Below, one piece after another: positions 26,098 to 34,598 of a stretch of 64,000 nt of DNA. The stretch is from SYFT01 sp964471115 (GTDB lineage: Bacteria > Acidobacteriota > Vicinamibacteria > Vicinamibacterales > SCN-69-37), in contig CAYYFE010000001.1 in the NCBI GenBank assembly GCA_964471115.1, positions 327,823 through 391,822 of the forward strand, given 5' to 3'. Each line of letters starts with the position of its first letter. Position 1 is the first letter of the stretch. The position numbers were made by a program, and so were the translations under genes. The notes beneath the pieces are model-generated. The model ran no database searches and was not told the DNA's origin. It saw only the letters and a program-made list of their open reading frames with translations.

Positions 26098-29040
26098 ATG
26101 ACACAACGCATGGTGAGAGTGCTTCTGCTGGCGCTCTGCCTCGTCGTTTCAGCGGTGCCCGCATTCGCGCAAGTGTTTACGGGACGCATTGATTTGACGG
26201 TGGCAGACGGCACGGGAGCGGTATTACCCGGGGTGACGGTGGAACTGACGGGGCCGCAGGCGGCCACGGCGGTGACCAACGAGCGGGGGGAGGCCCGGTT
26301 CCTGAACCTGGCGCCCGGCCGCTACACGGTGACCGCGAAGCTGTCGGGCTTCAGCGATTACAGGAACGACAACGTGCCCGTGGGCGCGGGGTCGATCGTG
26401 GCGCTGAAGGCTTCGATGGCGGTGGCCGGCATGGCGACCTCGGTGGACGTGCGGGCGGCGACGCCCGTCATCGAGACGAAGAAACAGACCATCTCGACCA
26501 ACGTGACGCTCGACGAACTGCAGAACATTCCCACGGCGCGTGATCCGTGGGTCGTGCTGCAGACGGTGCCCAGCATCATCGTCGACCGCGTGAACGTGGG
26601 CGGGGCGGAATCGGGCCAGCAGTCGAACTACGTGGCGAAGGGCGCGTCGGGCACCGACAACACGTGGAACATCGACGGCATCGCCATCACGGACATGGGG
26701 TCGGTGGGTTCGTCGCCCACCTACTACGACTTCGACATGTTCCAGGAGATGCAGGTGACCACCGGCGGCGCCGATCCGCAGACGCCGACACCCGGCGTGC
26801 AGCTCAACTTCGTGCTGCGCGGCGGCACGAACACCTGGCGCGGGTCGGCCCGGTACTACTTCGAGAACAACGACCTGCAGTCCGACAACGTGCCCTCCGA
26901 CCTGCGCGGCACGCTGGGCAGCTACAACCGGGTGAACAAGTACCAGGACTACGGGTTCGAACTCGGCGGTCCGCTGCTGCGCAACCGGCTGTTCGTCTGG
27001 GGCGCGATCGGCAAGACCGTGCCTGAGATGGACATCTACACCTACGGCGCCGGCGCGCGGTCGCTCGTCGTGCCGACCAAGGGTTGCGGTCCGACCGAGA
27101 CGCGGGCGGCGGCGGCCGGCACGTACGCGATCAGCGCGCGTGACTGCACCACGCTCGAGAACTACTCGGCGAAGGCGACCTGGGAGATCGACGGCAACAC
27201 GCGCGGCAGCTTCACGTACTTCTACGGCGACAAGATCAAGCAGGGACGCGGCGCGTCCGCGACGCGTCCGGCCGAGACGACGTGGAACCAGACGGGCCCG
27301 ACCTCGCTCTACAAGGCCGAGCTGAGCCGCACGATCAACAACGCGCTGTTCCTCACGGCCCGCTTCGCCCACATCGGCGGCGGCTTCAGCCTGACGCCGC
27401 AGGGCGGCAACGACGCGCAGCACTACCGCGACGACGCCCGGGTGCACCACGGCAGCTACGTGCGGTACAGCACGGATCGTCCGCAGGACAACGCGACGAT
27501 TGACGGCAACTGGTTCAAGGGCAACCACGAGCTGAAGTTCGGCTTCGGCTGGCGCCGCGCCGCGGTCACCTCGGAGAGCGGCTGGCCCGGCACGGGCGTG
27601 CAGACGCGTCACGCGACCTACCCGCGCATGACGGCCGTCGTCGTCCGCGACTTCGCCTCGGCGTCCGAAGGCACCTACTGGAACGCCTACGTCGGCGACA
27701 CCATCAGCCTCGACCGGCTGACGGTCAACGTCGGCCTGCGCTGGGATCGGTCGATCAGCAGCATCACCGCCGCGTCGGTGCCCGCCAGCCCCGTGCTGCC
27801 GGACCTGCTGCCGGCGCTCGACGCGCCCGCGGTCGACAACGCCATCGTGTGGAACTCGGTCTCGCCGCGCGTGGGTCTGACCTACGCCCTCGACGCCGAT
27901 CGCAAGACGATTGCGCGCGCCAGCTACTCGATGTTCGCGTCGCAGCTGAGCGCCAACTCGTCGGCGACCATCGCATCGGCGATTCCCTACTACTCCTACG
28001 TCTACTACCGGGTGACCGACACGAACGGCAACAACGTGGCGGACGCGGCGGAGATCGCGGCCGGCACGTTCCTCGGCACGGCCGGGTTCGACCCCGGCAA
28101 TCCGCTGGGGGGCAACCCCGATCGCATCGGCAAGTACGGCGTGCCGCGGACCCACGAAGTGGTGCTCGGCCTCGAGCGTGACCTGGGCCACAACATCGGC
28201 CTGTCCGGCACGTTCACGTACCGCCATTACAACCGCTTCAACTGGTTGCACGATCGCGGTGTAACGGGCGCGAACTTCGTCCGCGCCGGCAACGTCACGG
28301 GCACCCACCCGACGGTGGGCAGCTACTCGGTGCCGCTCTACAACGTGGACGAGTCGGCGTTGCCCGACGACAACGGCCGGATCTACGAGAAGCGCCCCGG
28401 CTACACGCAGCGGTTCTGGGGGTTCGAAGTGTCGGCCACCAAGCGCCTGTCGAACAACTGGATGGCGCGCGCCGGGTTCTCGACCGGTGAACACACCGAA
28501 CACTTCGCCAACGACGAGGCGCGGTTCGATCCCACGGCCAATCTGCCGCTGGCCGCGGCGCCGCTGGCGTCGCCCAACGTGAGCGGGGGCCTCGTGCTGA
28601 CCCAGACGTCGGGCAGCGGCAAGAGCAACGTGTTCCTGGTGGCGCCGAAATACCAGTTCATCCTGACGTCGGCCTACCAGGCCCGCTACGGGATCAACCT
28701 GGGCATGAACTACGTGGCGCGTCAGGGCTACTCGACGCCGTACTACCTCGGCGAACACGAGGGCACCGACGATGCGTTGAACCCGAGCGGGCGGAACATC
28801 CTGGTGACGACCGACATCGGCGACGCGCGTCTGCCGATGGTGCACTCACTGGATGCGCGCATCAGCAAGTCGCTGCGCGTCAATCGCCTGACGGCGGATC
28901 TGGATCTGGACTTCTTCAACCTGCTCAACGCGTCCACGATCCTGGGCCGTCAGTTCGACCTCAACGCGACCAACGCCGATCAGGCGCTGGAAATCATGAA
29001 CCCGCGCGTCGTCCGCCTGGGCGTCCGCGTCCGGTTCTAA
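26098..29040 (+). CDS. Oar-like TonB-dependent outer-membrane protein
   Basis: The ATG at 26098 (980 residues) follows a GGAGGA at 26088-26093 and yields the signal peptide MTQRMVRVLLLALCLVVSAV. An in-frame upstream ATG at 25993 lacks both. The N-terminal carboxypeptidase-regulatory domain reads GRIDLTVADGTGAVLPGVTVELTG...NLAPGRYTVTAKLSGF. The plug region has DPWVVLQTVPSIIVDRVNVGG and NTWNIDGIAITD, and the long barrel ends LGVRVRF. An EF-hand-like loop DTNGNNVADAAE is encoded at 28018-28053. It is the closest relative in the window of the protein at 13767. It is transcribed divergently from the sulfatase-VWA operon and shares a promoter region with it (25902-26097). The transported ligand is unknown. 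Confidence 0.92.
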   Translation: MTQRMVRVLLLALCLVVSAVPAFAQVFTGRIDLTVADGTGAVLPGVTVELTGPQAATAVTNERGEARFLNLAPGRYTVTAKLSGFSDYRNDNVPVGAGSIVALKASMAVAGMATSVDVRAATPVIETKKQTISTNVTLDELQNIPTARDPWVVLQTVPSIIVDRVNVGGAESGQQSNYVAKGASGTDNTWNIDGIAITDMGSVGSSPTYYDFDMFQEMQVTTGGADPQTPTPGVQLNFVLRGGTNTWRGSARYYFENNDLQSDNVPSDLRGTLGSYNRVNKYQDYGFELGGPLLRNRLFVWGAIGKTVPEMDIYTYGAGARSLVVPTKGCGPTETRAAAAGTYAISARDCTTLENYSAKATWEIDGNTRGSFTYFYGDKIKQGRGASATRPAETTWNQTGPTSLYKAELSRTINNALFLTARFAHIGGGFSLTPQGGNDAQHYRDDARVHHGSYVRYSTDRPQDNATIDGNWFKGNHELKFGFGWRRAAVTSESGWPGTGVQTRHATYPRMTAVVVRDFASASEGTYWNAYVGDTISLDRLTVNVGLRWDRSISSITAASVPASPVLPDLLPALDAPAVDNAIVWNSVSPRVGLTYALDADRKTIARASYSMFASQLSANSSATIASAIPYYSYVYYRVTDTNGNNVADAAEIAAGTFLGTAGFDPGNPLGGNPDRIGKYGVPRTHEVVLGLERDLGHNIGLSGTFTYRHYNRFNWLHDRGVTGANFVRAGNVTGTHPTVGSYSVPLYNVDESALPDDNGRIYEKRPGYTQRFWGFEVSATKRLSNNWMARAGFSTGEHTEHFANDEARFDPTANLPLAAAPLASPNVSGGLVLTQTSGSGKSNVFLVAPKYQFILTSAYQARYGINLGMNYVARQGYSTPYYLGEHEGTDDALNPSGRNILVTTDIGDARLPMVHSLDARISKSLRVNRLTADLDLDFFNLLNASTILGRQFDLNATNADQALEIMNPRVVRLGVRVRF

Positions 29041-29053
29041 CCGACCGACACAT

Positions 29054-29097
29054 CGCCGGGGCGAAGGGGGCAGCGTGCCGCACCCTTCGGCCCGGCG
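29054..29097 (+). terminator. Strong hairpin after the Oar-like gene (terminator-like, no T-run)
   Basis: Arms 29054-29068 (CGCCGGGGCGAAGGG) and 29083-29097 (CCCTTCGGCCCGGCG) pair at 14 of 15 positions, 13 bp after the stop at 29040. There is no U-tract, so it may protect the 3' end rather than terminate by itself. A short tandem array follows directly. Confidence 0.55.
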
Positions 29098-29143
29098 GCA
29101 CTTCGCACCTCAGCACCCCGCACTCCGCACCGGGCACTCCGCA
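29098..29143. repeat. Heptamer tandem array (GCACTCC/GCACCTC units)
   Basis: Degenerate copies of a 7-base unit (GCACTTC, GCACCTC, GCACTCC) fill the space between the hairpin after the Oar gene and the stop codon of the convergent gene at 29144. Confidence 0.78.
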
Positions 29144-29932
29144 CTATTTCTGTTTCACCGCCGCAATGACCAGCGCGTAGCTGCTGCGGCCGGTCTTCTG
29201 CAGGAACGCAATCCGCTGGCCGTCGTGGGTGAACGCCGGCAACGTGACGTCCTTCGTGCCGTCCACCGTCAGCGCCTTGCCCTCGCGATCCATGACCGTC
29301 AGCTTGCCGCCTGACGGATCGGCGAAGGCGATCAGCGGCGTGCCCGTCGGGCCCCACCCGAAAGTAAGGCCCGGCACGATGGGATGGTTGATCCATTCGC
29401 CCACCACGCGGCCGCTGAGCCGCATCGTGTAGACGTTGACATTCGACGACTGGGCCGCCGCGGAGGCCGCGGCCTCAATGCCGAGCCCCGATGTGGGATC
29501 CACCGTGCCGCCGCGCGCGAGATCGCCGCCCATGGGAATCGACGTCGCCGACTGGATCTTCTTTTCGGTGGTGACGTCAATCTTCCACGTGGCGTCGGCG
29601 GGTGACGCCTGGCCGGATTTCCACGCCTGATACGCCACCGCCCAGCCGGGCGGAGTGTCCACCTGCCGGGGCGCCCCGCCGGTGGCCGGGATCAGATAGT
29701 GAAAGGTCTGCTTGACGCTGGCGTCACGATTCGCCTCGTACGTCTGCAGGTAGATCTCGGTGTGGTCGGGCGACCACGCGAGTTGTCGGACGAGCGGCCC
29801 CTTCAGGCGCCGCAGATCGAACTCCACGACCGGTGGCGCGGGGGTCACGGTGAGCGTGGCCGTTGACGATTGCGGCGCAGAGGCCTGTGCCGCGGCGATC
29901 ACGAGCGTGAACGGAAGCAGCGCAGTGAACAT
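29144..29932 (-). CDS. Secreted beta-propeller-like (PD40/TolB-type) protein of unknown function
   Basis: This encodes 262 residues. A signal peptide (MFTALLPFTLVIAAAQASA) is followed by an Ig-like strand and propeller-style repeats: VRQLAWSPDHTEIYLQTYE, GLTFGWGPTGTPLIAFADPSGGKLTVMDREGK and LPAFTHDGQRIAFLQKTG. These W-S-P-D and T-H-D-G-Q-R-I-A-F motifs are typical of WD40-like PD40 blades. Only three or four blades are visible, fewer than the six or seven of complete propellers, so it may be a short variant. It lies downstream of two sulfatase-like genes on the same strand, and a partial palindromic repeat separates it from them. No catalytic motif is seen. Confidence 0.75.
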   Translation of the reverse strand: MFTALLPFTLVIAAAQASAPQSSTATLTVTPAPPVVEFDLRRLKGPLVRQLAWSPDHTEIYLQTYEANRDASVKQTFHYLIPATGGAPRQVDTPPGWAVAYQAWKSGQASPADATWKIDVTTEKKIQSATSIPMGGDLARGGTVDPTSGLGIEAAASAAAQSSNVNVYTMRLSGRVVGEWINHPIVPGLTFGWGPTGTPLIAFADPSGGKLTVMDREGKALTVDGTKDVTLPAFTHDGQRIAFLQKTGRSSYALVIAAVKQK

Positions 29933-29962
29933 GGCTGCGAATCTACCACCAACCGCCGGAAT

Positions 29963-29991
29963 TCACAGCGAGAACTGGAGGACTGGGAGGG
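29963..29991. repeat. Half copy of the intergenic palindromic element
   Basis: A single left arm (TTCACAGCGAGAACTGGAGG...) matches the arms at 45398 and 54441, but no complementary right arm follows. The remaining sequence to the stop at 30017 is unrelated. It lies between two tandem minus-strand genes, unlike the other copies, which are between convergent genes. Confidence 0.8.
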
Positions 29992-30016
29992 AAGGTCTCG
30001 TGTGATTGACTGCGCT

Positions 30017-32119
30017 CTATTGCCGTTGCAGCAACGCTCTGATTCTCGTGATGTCGGGCCCGAACAAGGCCGGCGGAGCGGTCGCGACAAATCGTTCGCC
30101 GAATCGGCGCGCTTCGGCCGTCTGTCCGGCTTCGAACAACTGCACCGTCAGGTTGTAGAGTGCGTTGAATTCGTTGGGGTCGAGTGACACGGCCCGGCGC
30201 CACGCGTCGAGCGCCTCGGCGCGGCGGCCACGTTCGGACAGCACCACACCAAGGCCGGTCCATGCACCGGCGAGTGTTGGATCGGCATCCAGGGCGCGCC
30301 GCAACGCCGCCTCGGCCTCGCCAAAACGACGCGCGCGCAGATGCAGCGTGGCGATGTTCTGGTGCGCGAGCGCGTTGGAGGGGTCCAGCGTTAACGCGCG
30401 TTCAAACGTCCGTAGCGCGTCGGCCTGCCGCCCGCGCTGGCCGTACGCGATGCCCAGCGCGTTGAGCACCTCGAGGTCGTCGGCTGACATGCCCTCGAGC
30501 AGCGGAATCGCGCGCTCCGCCTCGCCCGCCTCGGCAAGATAGAGGCCGAGTTTCACCCGGATGTCGCGCTGTGTGAGGCCGCGCGCCAGAGCCGTCTCGA
30601 GCGTGGTGATGGCCTCGCGCGCGCGCCCGTTCTGCCAATGCACGAACGCCAGGTACCGGTACGCATCCGCCGTGTCGGGCCTGCGCGCGATCACCGCCTC
30701 GAAGCCGCGGACGGCATCGGCGCTGCGGCCCAGCGAATAGGCCTCGCCGGCATCATGCAGCATCCGATCGAGATCGATCAGCCGCTTCGGGTCGTCGTCT
30801 TCCGTATACCGATCGCGCCGGGGCGCCGGACTGCCGCCAACGTAGCCCAGGGCACGCAGCCGCTCGAGCACCGCGCCGGACTCTTCACCCGGTTGGCCGG
30901 GGGGATCGACGTTGAACGTGCGCAGCGTATTGAGCAACACACGGGACCGCTCGTCGGCGGCCGACGCCAGGTTGCGCGTCTCCCGCGGATCGGCCGATAG
31001 GTCGTACCGCTCCGGAATCGGCAGGTCGATGTACTTGTCGCGATCGACCAGCACCCCGCGCAGCGGCGCCCATCCGCGCGACAGGTAGGGCGTCATCGCC
31101 TCGAAGTACGAGGGCCGCGGCGAGGCGCCGGCGCCGTTGACCAGCGCAACCAGCGAGGCGCCGGGCAGCGCGGCGTCCGCCCCCGCGCCGGTCAGTTCGA
31201 CGATCGTGGGAACGAGATCGATGTGCCGCGCTGGCGAATCGACCACGCGTCCGCGCGGCGCGGCGGCCTGTCCGGGACGCACCTCGGCCACGATCAACGG
31301 GACCCGCAGCGTGGCGTCGTAGGCGAAGATGCCGTGCGTCAGTTCACCGTGTTCCCCCAGACTCTCGCCATGGTCGGAGGTGACGATGACCAGCGTCGGA
31401 CGCGGCTCAGCGGCGAGCCGGTCGAGGAGCGGCGCGAGGGCGGCGTCGACCCAGGCCACCTCGCCCGCGTACGGATCGCCGGCGTATTGCGACAGGTACG
31501 GCTCGGGCGCGCGATACGGCGCGTGTGGGTCGAACAGATGCACCCACCCGAACCAACGCGCCGACTGGCTCCCAATCCACGTCGTGGCGGCCGCCACCAC
31601 TTCGTCACCGCGCCGCTCGGGCAGCGCAAAGTCCACGGTTGGTCCGGCTTCCGGAATGCGGTCGTCGTAGGTGTCGAAGCCCTGATTCAGTCCGAAGCGC
31701 TGGTCGAGCGGAAAGGCGCCGACGAATGCGCCCGTCGCAAACCCGGCGGCCTTCAGCCGCGTGGCCAGCGTCGGTTCGCCGGCGCGCACGCGATAGCCGT
31801 TGTTGTCGCGGACGCCGTGTTCGTAGGGGTAGCGGCCGGTCATCAGGCTGGTGTGTGACGGCAGCGTGACCACGGCGTGAGCGTGGGCAAAGCTGAAGCG
31901 CGCGCCCGATGCCGCCAGCGCGTCCAGCCGCGGCGTGGCGGCGCGGCCGCCGTACGCGCCAAGCGCATCGGCACGCAGGGTGTCGATGGTGATCAGCAGG
32001 ACATTGCGGTCGGTCTCCGGAGCCAGCGTGAACGCCGCCGGCCTCGCCATCCACCACGCCGCGGCGGCGCCCACTCCCACCGCCAGCACCGCCCCGATCA
32101 GTCGACTCGCGCGCACCAC
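30017..32119 (-). CDS. Sulfatase-like (Thr-nucleophile) hydrolase/transferase with TPRs
   Basis: This encodes 700 residues. The anchor is at about 7-25. The catalytic domain has VLLITIDTLRADALGAYGG (Asp46), AVVTLPSHTSLMTGRYPYEHGVRDN (Thr85) and LVIVTSDHGESLGEHGELTHG. TPR repeats fill about 455-690, such as AYSLGRSADAVRGFEAVIARRP, AYGQRGRQADALRTFERALTLDP and LSERGRRAEALDAWRRAVSLDP. It is closest to the protein at 48970, with which it shares the AHAHAVVTLPSHTS stretch. It is the second of two consecutive sulfatase-like genes, separated from the first by 89 bp containing an octamer array. Substrate unknown; see the Thr-nucleophile finding. Confidence 0.88.
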   Translation of the reverse strand: MVRASRLIGAVLAVGVGAAAAWWMARPAAFTLAPETDRNVLLITIDTLRADALGAYGGRAATPRLDALAASGARFSFAHAHAVVTLPSHTSLMTGRYPYEHGVRDNNGYRVRAGEPTLATRLKAAGFATGAFVGAFPLDQRFGLNQGFDTYDDRIPEAGPTVDFALPERRGDEVVAAATTWIGSQSARWFGWVHLFDPHAPYRAPEPYLSQYAGDPYAGEVAWVDAALAPLLDRLAAEPRPTLVIVTSDHGESLGEHGELTHGIFAYDATLRVPLIVAEVRPGQAAAPRGRVVDSPARHIDLVPTIVELTGAGADAALPGASLVALVNGAGASPRPSYFEAMTPYLSRGWAPLRGVLVDRDKYIDLPIPERYDLSADPRETRNLASAADERSRVLLNTLRTFNVDPPGQPGEESGAVLERLRALGYVGGSPAPRRDRYTEDDDPKRLIDLDRMLHDAGEAYSLGRSADAVRGFEAVIARRPDTADAYRYLAFVHWQNGRAREAITTLETALARGLTQRDIRVKLGLYLAEAGEAERAIPLLEGMSADDLEVLNALGIAYGQRGRQADALRTFERALTLDPSNALAHQNIATLHLRARRFGEAEAALRRALDADPTLAGAWTGLGVVLSERGRRAEALDAWRRAVSLDPNEFNALYNLTVQLFEAGQTAEARRFGERFVATAPPALFGPDITRIRALLQRQ

Positions 32120-32129
32120 ACTATTCTTT

Positions 32130-32177
32130 CATCTCGCCATCTCGCCATCTCGCCATCTCGCCATCTCGCCATCTCGC
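32130..32177. repeat. Perfect octamer tandem array (6 x CATCTCGC)
   Basis: Six exact consecutive copies of CATCTCGC occupy 48 bases between two tandem sulfatase-like genes. A degenerate array of the same unit (CACCTCGC/CATCTCGC) lies at 34367-34420 on the other side of the upstream gene, so that gene is bracketed by direct arrays. Confidence 0.93.
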
Positions 32178-32208
32178 CACCGAACCGCGGCCGGAAGATC
32201 CGGCCGCG

Positions 32209-34314
32209 CTACGGGCGTCGTGAAAGGCCGAACATGCGCCGCAGGTCCGCGGCCATCTGCGCTGTGGCCGGGGAGGGTGACGTGCGTGTCATCGCCTCAA
32301 TCGTGCGCTGGGCGTCGGGCAGGCGGCCCGTGGCGGCCTGCAGCATGGCGAGGCCGGCGTACGCGCGGACGTTCTGCGGGTAGAGCCGGATCTCCTCGCG
32401 CAGCATCGGCTCCGCCTCGTGGTACCGCTCGAGACGCGCGAGGGCGTCGCCGAGGAAGTAGTGCAGGTCCGCGGCCTGGATGGGCCGCTGCGCAAAGCGC
32501 AGACGCGCCTGCTCGAGGTGGGGCACGGCCCCGGCGTAGTCACCCGCGTGATACCGCAGCAGGCCCTCGATCATCGACCGCATCGGCAGGCTGGCATCGG
32601 CCTGTTCGGCGAGGTCGGCGTGGCGACGCGCGTCGTCCGCGCGGCCTTGTGACACGGCCAGCGAGGCCAGCGCCTGGTGCGCGGCCGCCGGCGCGCGCGT
32701 GATGGCCAGTTCCGCATACGTCCGCGCTTCGTCATGGCGCTCGAGCGCGGCGAGCACGGAGGCGGCGCCCAGCAGGCCGGAGGGTTCATCCGGTTTGCGC
32801 GACACCACCTCGCGCCAGGCCGTGTACGCCCCGCGCAGATCACCCAAGCGCACCAGCGTCGTCGCGTACTGCGACCACACGTCGGTCATGCCCGGGTCCT
32901 CCTTGAGGATGGCCGCCAGCCGCTGCGCGCCGTCGTCCCAGCGTTGCGCGCTCAGCGCGTCCACCGCCTCGCGGTACATCGCCAGAATGTGCGCCTTGTC
33001 CTTCGGGTCGGGCAACGTGGCGCCCGCGGCGGTCGGGGAGGCCGTTGCCGCGCCGACGTACCCGAGCGCCGCCAGCCGCTGACGGTCGGCGTCACTGACG
33101 GCCGACGGGGCGTCGATGGGCCGGTCTGCCGTCAGCGCCGCCAGCGCCGTCCTCAGCGCCGCGGCCGCCGGCGCGCGTTCGTCCACGATGTTGGCGCGTT
33201 CATCCGGGTCGCGTTCGAGGTCGTACAACTCCTCGCGGGGCGCCTTGATGAACCGGTAGCGCTCGTCCGTGAGCGACGTCAGTTCGCTCCAGCCGAAGTG
33301 GTACCGCGCGTACAACGCTTCGGCGTAGATGCCCTGCGGCTCGATGGCGCCCGTGCCGGTGAGCAGCGGCGTCAGGTCACGGCCGCGCAGGCCCGCCGGC
33401 GCGACGACACCGGCGCGGGCCAGCACCGTGGGCAGCAGGTCGATGTGCTGCACGGGCGCGCTGACACGCGTGCCTCCCCGCGCGCCGCCCGGCGCCTTCA
33501 CGAGCAGCGGCACGCGCACCACTTCGTCGTAGATGAACAGCCCGTGTTCCTCTTCGCCGTGATCGCCCAGTCCCTCGCCGTGGTCGGCCGTGACGATGAT
33601 CGTCGCGTCGTCGTACCAGTCGCGCGCCTTGAGGCGATCGAACAGGCGGCCGACGATGGCGTCCGACAGGGCCACCTCGCCGTCGTAGGCGTCGGCGCCC
33701 GTCTGGAATTCCGCGGGTGGCGCGTACGGCTTGTGTGGTTCGTAGATGTGGAAGAAGACCAGCGACCGGCGGTTGGTGGCCGTGTTCAGCCAGCGGTCGA
33801 ACGCCTCGAGTGTCTGCAGGCCCGGCCGCTGCACCTGGCCGGGCGAGCGGTCCGACGCCGCCGCGGGAAACTGCGCGTCCCAGACGGCGAACCCCTGTCC
33901 GATGCCCGTCTCGGCGCGCAGTACGAACGACGACACGAAGCCCGCGGTCGTGTAGCCGATCCCGGCCAGCAGTTCCGGCATCGTCTGCGCGTCGCCGGCG
34001 AGTGTGAAGCCGAGGTTGTCGCGGACGGCGTGTTCAAACGGCAGGCGGCCGGTGAACATCGACGCGTGGGAGGGCAGGGTCTGCGGGGCGTGTGCGTACG
34101 CGCGATCGAAGATGACGGCCTCACGCGCGAACTGATCGAGCGCGGGGGTGCGGCCGGCCGTGTAGCCGTAGATCGGCAGGCGGTCGGCGCGCAGGGTGTC
34201 GATGGAGATCAGGATGATGGGGCCGTCGGCCGCGGCGGATGGCCTGGGCCACCAACTGACGGCCGCGACACCCAGCGCCAGGACGGCCGCTCCGGCCAGC
34301 ACCTTCTTCAGCAT
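32209..34314 (-). CDS. Sulfatase-like (Thr-nucleophile) hydrolase/transferase with TPRs
   Basis: 701 residues from the ATG at 34314 (MLKKVLAGAAVLALGVAAVSWW, a clean membrane anchor). A longer in-frame start at 34383 would translate array and intergenic sequence. Catalytic motifs are IILISIDTLRADRLPIYG (Asp39), PQTLPSHASMFTGRLPFEHAVRDN (Thr79) and IIVTADHGEGLGDHGEEEHG. TPR helices run from about 425 (AVDALSAQRWDDGAQRLAAILKEDPGM) to the end. It pairs in sequence with the protein at 23667, sharing DRLPxYGY, PQTLPSH and TSFVSSFVLR-like segments. It is followed by the related gene at 30017. It would act in the periplasm at the inner membrane. Confidence 0.88.
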   Translation of the reverse strand: MLKKVLAGAAVLALGVAAVSWWPRPSAAADGPIILISIDTLRADRLPIYGYTAGRTPALDQFAREAVIFDRAYAHAPQTLPSHASMFTGRLPFEHAVRDNLGFTLAGDAQTMPELLAGIGYTTAGFVSSFVLRAETGIGQGFAVWDAQFPAAASDRSPGQVQRPGLQTLEAFDRWLNTATNRRSLVFFHIYEPHKPYAPPAEFQTGADAYDGEVALSDAIVGRLFDRLKARDWYDDATIIVTADHGEGLGDHGEEEHGLFIYDEVVRVPLLVKAPGGARGGTRVSAPVQHIDLLPTVLARAGVVAPAGLRGRDLTPLLTGTGAIEPQGIYAEALYARYHFGWSELTSLTDERYRFIKAPREELYDLERDPDERANIVDERAPAAAALRTALAALTADRPIDAPSAVSDADRQRLAALGYVGAATASPTAAGATLPDPKDKAHILAMYREAVDALSAQRWDDGAQRLAAILKEDPGMTDVWSQYATTLVRLGDLRGAYTAWREVVSRKPDEPSGLLGAASVLAALERHDEARTYAELAITRAPAAAHQALASLAVSQGRADDARRHADLAEQADASLPMRSMIEGLLRYHAGDYAGAVPHLEQARLRFAQRPIQAADLHYFLGDALARLERYHEAEPMLREEIRLYPQNVRAYAGLAMLQAATGRLPDAQRTIEAMTRTSPSPATAQMAADLRRMFGLSRRP

Positions 34315-34366
34315 CAGGTCCGAGTATCCCCCGCCACCCCTGCCCCGGTGCGGACAGGTCGCGGGG

Positions 34367-34420
34367 CCTCGCCACCTCGCCACCTATCTCGCCACCTCCC
34401 CACCTCGCCATCTCGCCACC
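34367..34420. repeat. Degenerate octamer array (CACCTCGC/CATCTCGC units)
   Basis: Imperfect tandem copies of the octamer seen at 32130-32177 lie upstream of the sulfatase-like gene starting at 34314 and before the promoter region of the next Oar-like gene. Confidence 0.85.
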
Positions 34421-34598
34421 AACTGGTCTCCCCTAAACACCTGAGACGATTGACTTATTGACTTGTTACAGAAGTGGGGGGTAGTATCCGGCACCCCTGC
34501 TGCTGATCCGTAACGCGCGAATCTGGCCCGGCCAGACCGCGTGTGGACGATGGGCGTTTTGTTACGGGCGGTTACGGGGAATGGAGGAGGACCACCAG

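Noticed and set aside
32130..32177. CRISPR-like array
   Set aside because: Units are 8 bp with no spacers, and no cas genes are present; a simple tandem repeat.
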